Shown here: positions 7,861 to 14,526 of the stretch, piece after piece
Position numbering within the stretch: the stretch's first letter is position 1
How the letters are laid out: each line of letters begins with the position of its first letter
Origin: REEB506 sp040381035
GTDB taxonomy: Bacteria; Pseudomonadota; Alphaproteobacteria; Caulobacterales; Aquidulcibacteraceae
Assembly (NCBI GenBank): GCA_040381035.1
Contig: JBEIHY010000067.1
Coordinates: forward strand, 1 to 18,366
Direction of reading: 5' to 3'
DNA: 18,366 nucleotides
Notes under the pieces: model-generated
Databases searched by the model: none
Seen by the model: the letters and a program-made list of their open reading frames with translations, nothing else
What the model was told of the DNA's origin: nothing
Made by a program: the position numbers and the translations under genes

Positions 7861-8004
7861 ATGGCCGCACGCGTTTCACGCCGGATCGACGGGGTTCGCT
7901 GCAGCGACCCGCCCGGCGTCGACTTTAGCCCGCCGCCCGCTTTCATCTCCCGTTTCGTTGACGCCGTGGACACCCCGTCCGCGGCGTCTTTGTTTTGGCG
8001 CTAA
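7861..8004 (+). CDS. Candidate 47-residue leader ORF of phoH
   Basis: An ATG at 7861 is preceded by GGAGG (7851-7855) with a five-base gap and opens a 47-codon frame ending in TAA at 8002-8004, the last two bases of which overlap the phoH ribosome-binding site AAGGAGG. About 37 of 47 codons end in G or C, in line with neighbouring genes. The peptide starts MAARVSRRIDGVRC and ends SAASLFWR; no homology is recognised and there is no membrane span. The ORF reads straight through the terminator hairpin at 7960-7996, so its translation would be expected to disrupt that hairpin. It could be a regulatory leader peptide, a small protein, or a chance ORF in GC-rich DNA. Confidence 0.45.
   Translation: MAARVSRRIDGVRCSDPPGVDFSPPPAFISRFVDAVDTPSAASLFWR
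7878..7996 (+). promoter_or_regulatory. Candidate attenuator leader RNA of phoH
   Basis: Four segments can pair in alternatives. Segment 1, ACGCCGG (7878-7884), pairs with segment 2, CCGGCGT (7913-7919), enclosing a small hairpin built on TCGCTGCAGCGA (7896-7907 approximately). Segment 2 as CGGCGTC (7914-7920) is also the complement of segment 3, GACGCCG (7960-7966), the 5' arm of the terminator. Segment 3 pairs with segment 4, CGGCGTC (7982-7988), an exact copy of segment 2. A 1:2 plus 3:4 fold terminates, a 2:3 fold would not. No ligand or known riboswitch class is recognised, and GC-rich DNA yields such complementarity easily. Confidence 0.4.
7960..7996 (+). terminator. Intrinsic terminator inside the phoH leader
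   Basis: A 12-bp stem (7960-7971 with 7977-7988, including one G-U pair) closes a five-base loop ACCCC and is followed at once by TTTGTTTT (7989-7996). It points along the plus strand and ends only seven bases before the phoH ribosome-binding site. The nearest complete plus-strand gene upstream ends at 7176, so the terminator is best explained as acting on the phoH transcript itself. Confidence 0.75.
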
Positions 8005-8014
8005 GGAGGCTCCC

Positions 8015-8773
8015 ATGGCTCGTCGTGCAGTAAAGAAAACCAGTCGCCGCGAAGACATTCAGGACCCGCGCAATCGCGCGCGCCAAACCCTGCAGGTGGT
8101 GCATGGCGGCTGGGATCCCGCCAATGATCCCGCAGCCAACCGCGATCAAGCGTTTCTCAAAACCATCAAGGCCAAATCGAAAGGCCAACAAGCCTTGATG
8201 GACGCCATTGAAGCCTATTCTTTGGTGATGGCGCTTGGACCCGCCGGCACCGGCAAAACCTATATCGCCATCGCCAAAGCGGTGGAGGCTTTGGAAGCCG
8301 GCAAGGTTGGCCGCATCGTGCTGTCGCGCCCAGCGGTGGAGGCCGGCGAATCGCTCGGCTATCTGCCCGGCGCCATGGAAGACAAGCTCGCCCCGTATCT
8401 GCGCCCGCTTTATGATGCGCTGTCGGATCGGCTCAACCCCAAGCGTCTGAAAACGATGATGGCCGAAGGCCTGATCGAAATCGCGCCGGTCGGCTTCATG
8501 CGCGGGCGGACCTTGAACAACGCCTTTGTGGTGATTGACGAAGCGCAAAACTGCACCTTCGGCCAGATCAAAATGCTGCTGACGCGGCTGGGTTGGCACT
8601 CCACCATGGTCGTCACCGGCGATCCCGCCCAGACCGATCTCCTCCCTTCGCTCTCCGGTTTGGCGCAAGCGGCGGAGAAGATGTCGACGCTGAAAAATGT
8701 CGCGGTGGTGAAGCTCGCCGACAAAGACATTGTGCGTCACCCGCTGGTGGCTGAGATGCTGACGGTTTTGTAG
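8015..8773 (+). CDS. phoH: PhoH-family P-loop ATPase
   Basis: A 252-residue PhoH-like ATPase, cytoplasmic. The Walker A motif GPAGTGKT is at 75-82 and Walker B FVVIDEAQN at 171-179; the conserved blocks LSRPAVEAGESLGYLPG (about 103-119) and MVVTGDPAQTDL (198-209) are typical of the family, which is linked to RNA metabolism and phosphate-starvation responses but whose reaction is not settled. The start is fixed by a perfect AAGGAGG (8003-8009) five bases before the ATG. This is the short, PhoH-domain-only form without an N-terminal PIN domain and without a KH extension. The adjacent ybeY, ybeZ-type partners are absent, so it is a stand-alone paralogue. Its leader carries a terminator and a small ORF, listed separately. 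Confidence 0.9.
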   Translation: MARRAVKKTSRREDIQDPRNRARQTLQVVHGGWDPANDPAANRDQAFLKTIKAKSKGQQALMDAIEAYSLVMALGPAGTGKTYIAIAKAVEALEAGKVGRIVLSRPAVEAGESLGYLPGAMEDKLAPYLRPLYDALSDRLNPKRLKTMMAEGLIEIAPVGFMRGRTLNNAFVVIDEAQNCTFGQIKMLLTRLGWHSTMVVTGDPAQTDLLPSLSGLAQAAEKMSTLKNVAVVKLADKDIVRHPLVAEMLTVL

Positions 8774-8789
8774 ACCCTTCCCGTCAATT

Positions 8790-8882
8790 CCCCTCACCCT
8801 GCCCTCTCCCCTCACCCTGCCCTCTCCCCTCACCCTGCCCTCTGCCCCGAGCAAGCTCGAGACAAAAGGGCAGGGTGAGGGG
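8790..8882. repeat. Three 18-bp tandem repeats with an inverted partner; probable bidirectional terminator
   Basis: CCCCTCACCCTGCCCTCT occurs three times head to tail (8790-8807, 8808-8825, 8826-8843). The inverted sequence GGGCAGGGTGAGGGG (8868-8882) pairs with 15 bases of any copy, closest to 8826-8840, around an inner CGAGC/GCTCG hairpin (8848-8859). It sits between the convergent phoH and TIR genes. The core resembles a widespread palindromic intergenic repeat of proteobacteria whose left arm has expanded here. Confidence 0.8.
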
Positions 8883-8901
8883 TGTTGGGGTTCAGGCAAG
8901 A

Positions 8902-9942
8902 CTATCCCCCGCAAATCTCCACCTGCTCGGGGATTTTCGCTTCCCATTTGCAGGTCGCAGCCATGTCAACGATGCACACTGTCACGATGTCGCTGGTCTT
9001 TTCACAGCTGCAATCGCGGTCCATCACGGTCCAAACCGGATTGCGATAGCCGGTATTGTTGGCGATCGCTTCGCAATTGATCTTGGCCTGTTTGTTGGCC
9101 ATCGCCTTGGCGGCCGTGCAGGCCTCGGCCTGGGTGCGCTTGCCTTCGCTGATCGTGTCGCCCACGCCGCGCACGCCCTGGTTTGAAGGAAACGGCGTTT
9201 CCTTCCAGACTTCGCGCGTTTCGGAGCGGCAGGTCAGCAGCGCATCGCGCGCTCGCGTGGCGTAGCTGCCATTCGGATAGCCGACCAGATAAGACTGAAA
9301 CGCCGCGCGGGTCTTATCCTTCTGCGCCAAATCCCAGGCCTTCTGCTCAGCTTCAGTGATCGGCCCAGGCGCGGTCACGCCCGGCACAACCACGCCCGGC
9401 TGGCCGGGAACCACACTGCCCCCGCGCGGCTGCAAGAGCACCACCGCCATCACGGCGGCCAGCGCCGCCGCCAGGCCGACAATCGCCAGCATCGGATTGA
9501 ATTTCTTTTTCGCCCGGCTGGTCAGCGGCGCATCAAAGCCCTGCGGCTTCTGGCCCGACAACACGGACTTCAGCGCCCCGGAAAAATGGCCCCAGCGCGG
9601 GTCCTTCACATCGCCCTTCCAATCGATCAAATCGACCGCCTGGATCAGCCCAAAACCCAGCGGCGGCTCCACATCGTCAATCCGGATCGGCACCAATATG
9701 CCGCGGTTTTTGCCGACGCCGCTTTCTTCCTTCACCCACGGCGCATCGCGCGACAGGTCAGACCACACGGCCACCACAGCTTTGGCCTTGTCGAGCTGCT
9801 CTTGAATGGTGCGGTCCCAGTTGGAGCCCGGCGTGATGCCGTGATCCCACCACACCGAAAAGCCTTCTGCGCGCAGCGCCTCCACAATGCGCACAACGCG
9901 CCCGGCGTCTTCCTTTTTGTAGGAGATGAAAATGTCCGACAT
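8902..9942 (-). CDS. Membrane-anchored TIR-domain protein with a cysteine-rich outer domain
   Basis: A 346-residue protein. Residues 1 to about 125 form a TIR_2-type domain: DIFISYKKEDAGRV at the start, FSVWWDHGI at 28-36 and WVKEE at 69-73, where the glutamate corresponds to the catalytic position of TIR NAD hydrolases. A lysine-rich stop (KKKF, 145-148) precedes one membrane span at about 149-170, so the TIR domain should be cytoplasmic. A Val-Pro-Gly-rich linker (172-195) follows, then AWDLAQKDKTRAAFQSYLVGYPNGSYATRARDAL, a motif seen after other bacterial signalling or caspase-like domains. The remaining part has eight cysteines (238, 275, 290, 311, 313, 323, 331, 344), suited to disulfides outside the cytoplasm. 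The ribosome-binding site is weak. It lies 44 bp after the TIR-WD40 gene, likely one operon. NADase activity and role are inferred. Confidence 0.87.
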   Translation of the reverse strand: MSDIFISYKKEDAGRVVRIVEALRAEGFSVWWDHGITPGSNWDRTIQEQLDKAKAVVAVWSDLSRDAPWVKEESGVGKNRGILVPIRIDDVEPPLGFGLIQAVDLIDWKGDVKDPRWGHFSGALKSVLSGQKPQGFDAPLTSRAKKKFNPMLAIVGLAAALAAVMAVVLLQPRGGSVVPGQPGVVVPGVTAPGPITEAEQKAWDLAQKDKTRAAFQSYLVGYPNGSYATRARDALLTCRSETREVWKETPFPSNQGVRGVGDTISEGKRTQAEACTAAKAMANKQAKINCEAIANNTGYRNPVWTVMDRDCSCEKTSDIVTVCIVDMAATCKWEAKIPEQVEICGG

Positions 9943-9986
9943 GCTTGCCCCGATAATGTCCCGAACCCAACTCGTCCGAAGACGGT

Positions 9987-11540
9987 CTATTGACCGACCT
10001 CAAAGCGCCGCGCGCCGTTGGGCCCGTCGGCCACGATAATGGCGTCGCCCGATGCGCTGAGCGCCACAAAGTCACTCGCCGCGCCGATTTCGAGCACGGC
10101 CACTTGCTTGCTGCTGGCGACGTCGTAGACACTCAATCGCGGGCCACTGCCCGAAACCGCTAACCGCGCGCCGTCTGCTGAAAAAGCCATCGTGGAGGGC
10201 GTGAAAGTTGGGCCGTAATTCATCGTCGCCCAATTGTACGTGCTCGCGTCGAACACATGGACTTGCGGCGTCACCCCGGCAACGGCGAAATGCGTTTGGC
10301 CCGGCCGCATCGCAAAGGCGAGCATATTGCCGGAGCTGGCCGCGACGTCGCGCACGAGTGCCCCGGTCGTGGCGTTGTCGACGCGGACATAACTATCCTT
10401 CAGGCCGGCGGCGAGCACATTGCCGGCGCCGTCCAGCCCGATAAAGCGGATCGGGCCGCGCCCGGACTCCTTTTCAAAGATCATCGCCCCGGTTTCGGCG
10501 TTCCAGCTGCGCCACTTGCCGTCCGAACCGCCGGTGACAATCATCTTGGCGTCAGCCGAAAACGCCACCGCATTGACCGCGCCAATCTGGTTCAGCTCCT
10601 GAACCACGCTACCTGTGGCCAGGCTGCGGATGCGGGTCACGCCATCCTTGCCGCCGGTGGCGATCAGCCCGCCTTTGGGGGCAAACGCCACCGAGACGCC
10701 CGGCCCGTCTTGAAACGTGGAGATCAAGCGGCCATCGGCGATGTCCCACAGGCGCAAGGTCTTGTCGGCCGAAACGCTGGCGAGGAACTTGCCGTTCGGC
10801 GACGTCGCCAGCGCGCCGATCACGCCGGTATGGCCAGTGAATTTCGCCGTCGGCAGAATCGCCGCCGGCGCGCCGGGCGGCTGTTGCGCCTCGCCCACGT
10901 CTAAGCCGCCGCCGCTGGCGCTTCCGGCGCCGGCCCCGCGGTTGACCTCCATCGTGGCGGTGTATTCAGACCCGCCATCGGCTTGCCGGGCGCTGCCCAA
11001 AGTTGCCGTGCCCGAAAGATCCCGTGTGAGGAACCAACCGCCGGCGCCAAGCGCCACCAGCACGCCCAGCCCCACCGCCAGCATTCCGGCATTGAAGCCC
11101 TTATTCTTCTCGGGCGCAGCCGCATGGGCTTTCGGCGCTTTCTTCGCCGGCCGCTTGGCGTTTTCAGCGATATGGCCCACCAGCTTGCGCCATTCGGGAT
11201 GGGCGCGGTCGCCTGTCCAGCCGACCAGATCAGCGGTTTGCACCATGGTGAAGCCAATCGGCGGCTCCACCGCATCGATGCGGCATGGCACAATGGCGCC
11301 GCGGCGTTTGCCGAGCGTGGCTTCTTCCTGCACCCATTCACTGTCCACCGATTGGGTTGACCATACCGGCACCACCGACGTCGCCTGATCCAGTTCACGC
11401 CGGATCGAGGCCGAATAGCTTTCACCGAGCGGGATTTCCGGATCCCACCACACTGAAAAGCCTTCCGTCTCCATGGTCTTGGCGATCAGCGCCACACGCC
11501 CGCGATCTTCGCGCTTGTAGGACAAAAACACGTCGGCCAT
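9987..11540 (-). CDS. Membrane-anchored TIR-WD40 protein
   Basis: A 517-residue protein. The TIR domain (1 to about 125) starts ADVFLSYKREDRGRV, has FSVWWDPEI at 28-36 and WVQEE at 69-73, with the presumed NADase glutamate. A basic stretch (130-147) precedes one membrane span at about 152-171, so by the positive-inside rule the TIR faces the cytoplasm. A Gly/Ala/Ser-rich linker (172-230) leads to seven WD40-like repeats (about 233-515), the first being TGHTGVIGALATSPNGKFLASVSADKTLRLWD; seven blades make a closed propeller, placed outside the cytoplasm. The start has GGGGAAG upstream. Its TIR half closely resembles that of the next gene, including near-identical DNA around FSVWWD, which points to duplication. 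A scaffold or ligand-sensing role for the propeller is inference. Confidence 0.88.
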   Translation of the reverse strand: MADVFLSYKREDRGRVALIAKTMETEGFSVWWDPEIPLGESYSASIRRELDQATSVVPVWSTQSVDSEWVQEEATLGKRRGAIVPCRIDAVEPPIGFTMVQTADLVGWTGDRAHPEWRKLVGHIAENAKRPAKKAPKAHAAAPEKNKGFNAGMLAVGLGVLVALGAGGWFLTRDLSGTATLGSARQADGGSEYTATMEVNRGAGAGSASGGGLDVGEAQQPPGAPAAILPTAKFTGHTGVIGALATSPNGKFLASVSADKTLRLWDIADGRLISTFQDGPGVSVAFAPKGGLIATGGKDGVTRIRSLATGSVVQELNQIGAVNAVAFSADAKMIVTGGSDGKWRSWNAETGAMIFEKESGRGPIRFIGLDGAGNVLAAGLKDSYVRVDNATTGALVRDVAASSGNMLAFAMRPGQTHFAVAGVTPQVHVFDASTYNWATMNYGPTFTPSTMAFSADGARLAVSGSGPRLSVYDVASSKQVAVLEIGAASDFVALSASGDAIIVADGPNGARRFEVGQ

Positions 11541-11608
11541 GGACTTCCCCTGCGATCACGTGAAGGCCATAGCACGCCGATAGGATCGCGTCATGGCCGC
11601 GCGGCTTC

Positions 11609-11661
11609 GGACCGCCGGCTTCCTGGCGGCATCGCCTTGGCCGGCTGGAAGCCGGCGGTCC
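11609..11661. repeat. REP-like perfect inverted repeat
   Basis: GGACCGCCGGCTTCC (11609-11623) and its exact complement (11647-11661) are separated by 23 bases that contain a second GCCGGC and a small GGCG/CGCC hairpin. It lies just after the stop of the minus-strand crotonase gene and before the TIR-WD40 start, so it may end crotonase transcription, although no T-run follows. The sequence style matches common alphaproteobacterial palindromic repeats. Confidence 0.75.
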
Positions 11662-11668
11662 ATAGACG

Positions 11669-12469
11669 CTATTCCCCCTTAAACACCGGCGCGCGCTTTT
11701 CCAGGATCGCAGCGACGCCCTCTTGATGGTCGGCGGTGTGGTGCATCAGCGCCTGCGACGCCGCCGACAGCTCCAGGAGCGTGTCATAGCTCACCGTCTG
11801 GCCCTGGCGCAGCAACAGCTTGGCGGTGCGCAGCGCCTGCGGCGGCTGGGCGGCGATTCTGTCGGCCAGCTTGCGCGCCTCCGCCATCAATTGATCGGCC
11901 GGCACAACCCGCGAGACCAGGCCCCATTTTTCGGCGGTCGCAGCGTCAATGACATCGCCCGTAAACAGCAATTCCGCCGCCCGGCTCATCCCGATTGCGC
12001 GCGGCAACAGCCAGGCCCCGCCATCGCCAGGGATCAGGCCGAGCTTCAAGAACGTGACGCCGAACTTGGCGGTTTCAGACGCAATGCGGATATCGGCAAA
12101 GCACGCGACATCGTTGCCAAGCCCAATCGCTGGCCCATTCACCGCCGCGATCAGCGGCACTTCCAGCCCGTACAAAGCCCGCGCAATGCGGTGGATATTG
12201 GTGCGATAGCCTTGCGCCACCTCATAGGGCGCGCCGGCAAAGGCGCCTTCGCGATTCTGCATCGCTTTGACATTGCCGCCGGCCGAAAACGCCCGCCCCG
12301 CCCCGGTGAGGATGGCGCAGCGCACCGCCCGGTTGGCGGTGATCTCGGCGCAAGCCGCGGCGAAAGCGTCGCCATCGCCGGGTTCGCCCAATGCGTTCAT
12401 GGCGTCGGGGCGATTGATGGTGAGCGTGGCGATCGGCCCGTCAATGGCCAGCGCGATGAGGGACGACAT
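11669..12469 (-). CDS. Crotonase-superfamily protein with altered catalytic residues
   Basis: A 266-residue protein with the crotonase fold: oxyanion-hole segment AFSAGGNVK at 60-68, GPAIGLGNDVACFADIRIAS at 112-131 and FLKLGLIPGDGGAWLLPR at 140-157. At the two hydratase glutamate positions it has Asp120 and Phe140, and an Asp149 in PGDGG. Asp149 aligns with the catalytic aspartate of dienoyl-CoA isomerase, so an isomerase or other crotonase reaction is likelier than simple hydration. Related annotated proteins are usually called enoyl-CoA hydratase. The start is supported by GGAGAAG upstream. It differs clearly from the crotonase at 5736-6521, so the two are not recent copies. The gene stands alone, divergent from the chemotaxis receptor with 206 bp between starts. 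Confidence 0.87.
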   Translation of the reverse strand: MSSLIALAIDGPIATLTINRPDAMNALGEPGDGDAFAAACAEITANRAVRCAILTGAGRAFSAGGNVKAMQNREGAFAGAPYEVAQGYRTNIHRIARALYGLEVPLIAAVNGPAIGLGNDVACFADIRIASETAKFGVTFLKLGLIPGDGGAWLLPRAIGMSRAAELLFTGDVIDAATAEKWGLVSRVVPADQLMAEARKLADRIAAQPPQALRTAKLLLRQGQTVSYDTLLELSAASQALMHHTADHQEGVAAILEKRAPVFKGE

Positions 12470-12675
12470 GGGGCTTCTCCGCGAAAACTGCCCTTCTCTT
12501 AGCGCGCCTGCACCACCGGCCGAAAGCCCGCACGACCAAAGTGTGGAATTTCGGTAAACGCAGCCATGACAAAACGCCGTTCCATTTACGATACATTAGC
12601 CAAGGCGATGCAACTTCAGCTCTCACTTCCTCCGAATGCGCTTCACCTGCGCGCTCAAGTCAGAGACCGGCGAAG

Positions 12676-14346
12676 ATGTTGAAATGGTATCTGCAAGACG
12701 CCCCGATCGCGCGCAAAATCCAGATCGGTTTCGGCCTCGTCGTCGGCGGCGCCGCCCTTGGCGCCGGCTATGCCGCGCTGCAGGTGGCTGACCTTGACGC
12801 CAGAGTGATCGATTACCGTGTCACCGCTCGCACGAACGCCACGATGTTGCACGCCGAAAGCTATGCCATGAAAATGCGAGTGGCCGCGCACGACATCACC
12901 ATCGCGCTGCGTGACGCGCAAGCAAACGCCGTCGCTGAACATCAAGCGACCCTGCGCGACGTTCATGACAAGGCCAAAGCCCAACTCAACAAAGCCATCG
13001 AAATTGCCCCGGAAGGCGATTGGAAGCGTGATCTAGGCGACATTCGCGACCTGCTCGACGACTATGCCGATCTGGCGCTCAACGCTTGGACGCCCGAACA
13101 GATCGCGCAACGCGGCGCAGTGTCGAAAAAGATTGTCAAAAGCCTCGAAGAGCTGGGCCAAGACATCCAAACCCGCCAAGACACGCTGGGCCCGCTGATG
13201 GCCAAGCAGATGGAATCGACGATGCATCTGTCGATCGCGCTGGCGGTGCTGGTGTTGATCGTCGGCGCCGCCTTGGCGATGCTGCTGGGCGGCGCCATCG
13301 CAACCCCGGTGCGCCGCGCGACGGAGAGCATGGAAAAGCTCGCCGGCGGCGACCTCAGCATCGAAGTGCAGGGCCTGAACCGCGGCGACGACGCCGGCCG
13401 GCTCGCCAAGGCGCTGCAAGTGTTCAAGGACAACGCCATCGAGGCCCGCCGCCTCGCCGCCCAGGTCGAAACCGACCGCGTGCGCGGCGAAGAAGAAAAG
13501 GCTGCGATGATGCAGCGTCTGGCCGACGATTTCGAGCGCCAGGTGTTCAGCGTGGTTGATGCTGTCGCGGCCGCCTCAACCGAGCTGGAGGCGTCCGCCG
13601 GCTCGCTCACCCGCACGGCGGCCGAAAGCGCAAGCCGCGCCGATCAGGTTGCGCACGTGGCCGATGTGTCGGCGGCGAATGTGCAAACCGTGGCCTCGGC
13701 TTCCGAGGAAATGGCTGCCTCCGCCAGGGAAATCGCCGGCCAGGTTTCCCAAGCCAACGACGTCGCGCGGCTCGCCGAAGGGCGCGCGCGCAACGCCGAC
13801 CAGACCGTCCGCGAACTCGCCACCGCCGCCTCGCGCATTGGCGAAGTGGTCAGCCTGATCACCGAGATTGCGAGCCAGACCAATCTGCTCGCGCTCAACG
13901 CCACGATCGAGGCCGCGCGCGCCGGCGAAGCCGGCCGCGGCTTTGCGGTCGTCGCCGCCGAGGTCAAGCGCCTGGCTGAGCAAACCGCCAAGGCCACCGA
14001 AGATATCGCCGCCCAGGTCGCCGGCATTCGGGGCGCCACCGATGGCGCGGTGAATGCGCTGGGCGCCATCACCCAGACGATCGGCAAGATCAACCAGATT
14101 TCGGTGGCGATCAGCGCCTCGGTGGAAGACCAAGCCGCCGCCGTGCGCGAAATCAGCCGCAACACGGCCGAAGTCGCTGAAGGCGCCCGTGACGTCACCG
14201 GCGCCATCGGCGCGATGCGCCAGGGCGCGTCTGAAACCGGCGCGGCCGCCGAACAATCGCTCGGCGCAGCCAAGGAGCTCGGCCAGCAGGCCAATCTCCT
14301 GCGCGATGAAGTCCGCCGCTTCATCGAAAAGGTCCGCGCGGCTTGA
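12676..14346 (+). CDS. Methyl-accepting chemotaxis protein
   Basis: A 556-residue inner-membrane receptor. There are transmembrane spans at about 17-36 and 184-206 with a periplasmic, mostly helical sensor region between them (about 37-183), a HAMP domain from about 207 to 260 (TPVRRATESMEKLAGGDLSIEV), then a long coiled coil. The signalling hairpin tip EIASQTNLLALNATIEAARAGEAGRGFAVVAAEVKRLA (from about residue 397) is the hallmark that contacts CheA and CheW. There is no C-terminal NWETF-type tether for CheR/CheB; the protein ends IEKVRAA. The ATG at 12676 is chosen because the preceding in-frame codons from 12541 encode an unlikely serine/arginine-rich lead and the first membrane span follows normally. 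No che genes are adjacent. The sensed ligand is unknown. The 206 bp upstream show no convincing promoter. Confidence 0.93.
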   Translation: MLKWYLQDAPIARKIQIGFGLVVGGAALGAGYAALQVADLDARVIDYRVTARTNATMLHAESYAMKMRVAAHDITIALRDAQANAVAEHQATLRDVHDKAKAQLNKAIEIAPEGDWKRDLGDIRDLLDDYADLALNAWTPEQIAQRGAVSKKIVKSLEELGQDIQTRQDTLGPLMAKQMESTMHLSIALAVLVLIVGAALAMLLGGAIATPVRRATESMEKLAGGDLSIEVQGLNRGDDAGRLAKALQVFKDNAIEARRLAAQVETDRVRGEEEKAAMMQRLADDFERQVFSVVDAVAAASTELEASAGSLTRTAAESASRADQVAHVADVSAANVQTVASASEEMAASAREIAGQVSQANDVARLAEGRARNADQTVRELATAASRIGEVVSLITEIASQTNLLALNATIEAARAGEAGRGFAVVAAEVKRLAEQTAKATEDIAAQVAGIRGATDGAVNALGAITQTIGKINQISVAISASVEDQAAAVREISRNTAEVAEGARDVTGAIGAMRQGASETGAAAEQSLGAAKELGQQANLLRDEVRRFIEKVRAA

Positions 14347-14361
14347 AGCGCGGGGCGCTTC
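14345..14361 (+). terminator. Hairpin directly after the chemotaxis receptor gene
   Basis: GAAGCGC (14345-14351) and GCGCTTC (14355-14361) form a perfect 7-bp stem with a GGG loop that overlaps the stop codon. No T-run follows, only C-rich sequence, so it may be an RNA-stabilising or weak termination structure. Confidence 0.4.
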
Positions 14362-14380
14362 CCTCCCCCGTCTTCACACC

Positions 14381-14452
14381 CCCTACCCAGCCCTTGCCCC
14401 CAATTGCGTTGAGGGAAAAGGGCGGCTGAGGGGGAAGGAGCAAGGGTTAGGG
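14381..14452. repeat. Imperfect C-rich/G-rich inverted repeat
   Basis: CCCTA plus CCCTTGC (14381-14385, 14391-14397) pair with GCAAGGG plus TAGGG (14440-14446, 14448-14452). It looks like a decayed relative of the CCCTCACCC-type repeat at 8790-8882. It fills most of the gap between the chemotaxis receptor and the SDR gene. Confidence 0.5.
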
Positions 14453-14526
14453 AAAAAGGCGTTTCAAGCGCTGCTTGAGGCGACGGGCGCGCCATGTGAT
14501 CCTTGCCCAAACCCAGGGAGGATCAC

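Noticed and set aside
8790..8843. Tandem 18-bp repeats as a CRISPR array
   Set aside because: The units are directly adjacent with no spacers and no cas genes are present.
7943..8947. Minus-strand ORF of 334 codons
   Set aside because: It is the shadow of phoH, extended through the GC-rich repeat; no family features.
12541..12675. Longer N-terminus of the chemotaxis receptor from a GTG at 12541
   Set aside because: The extra 45 residues do not resemble any receptor lead and would place a polar stretch before the first membrane span; ATG at 12676 gives the usual architecture.
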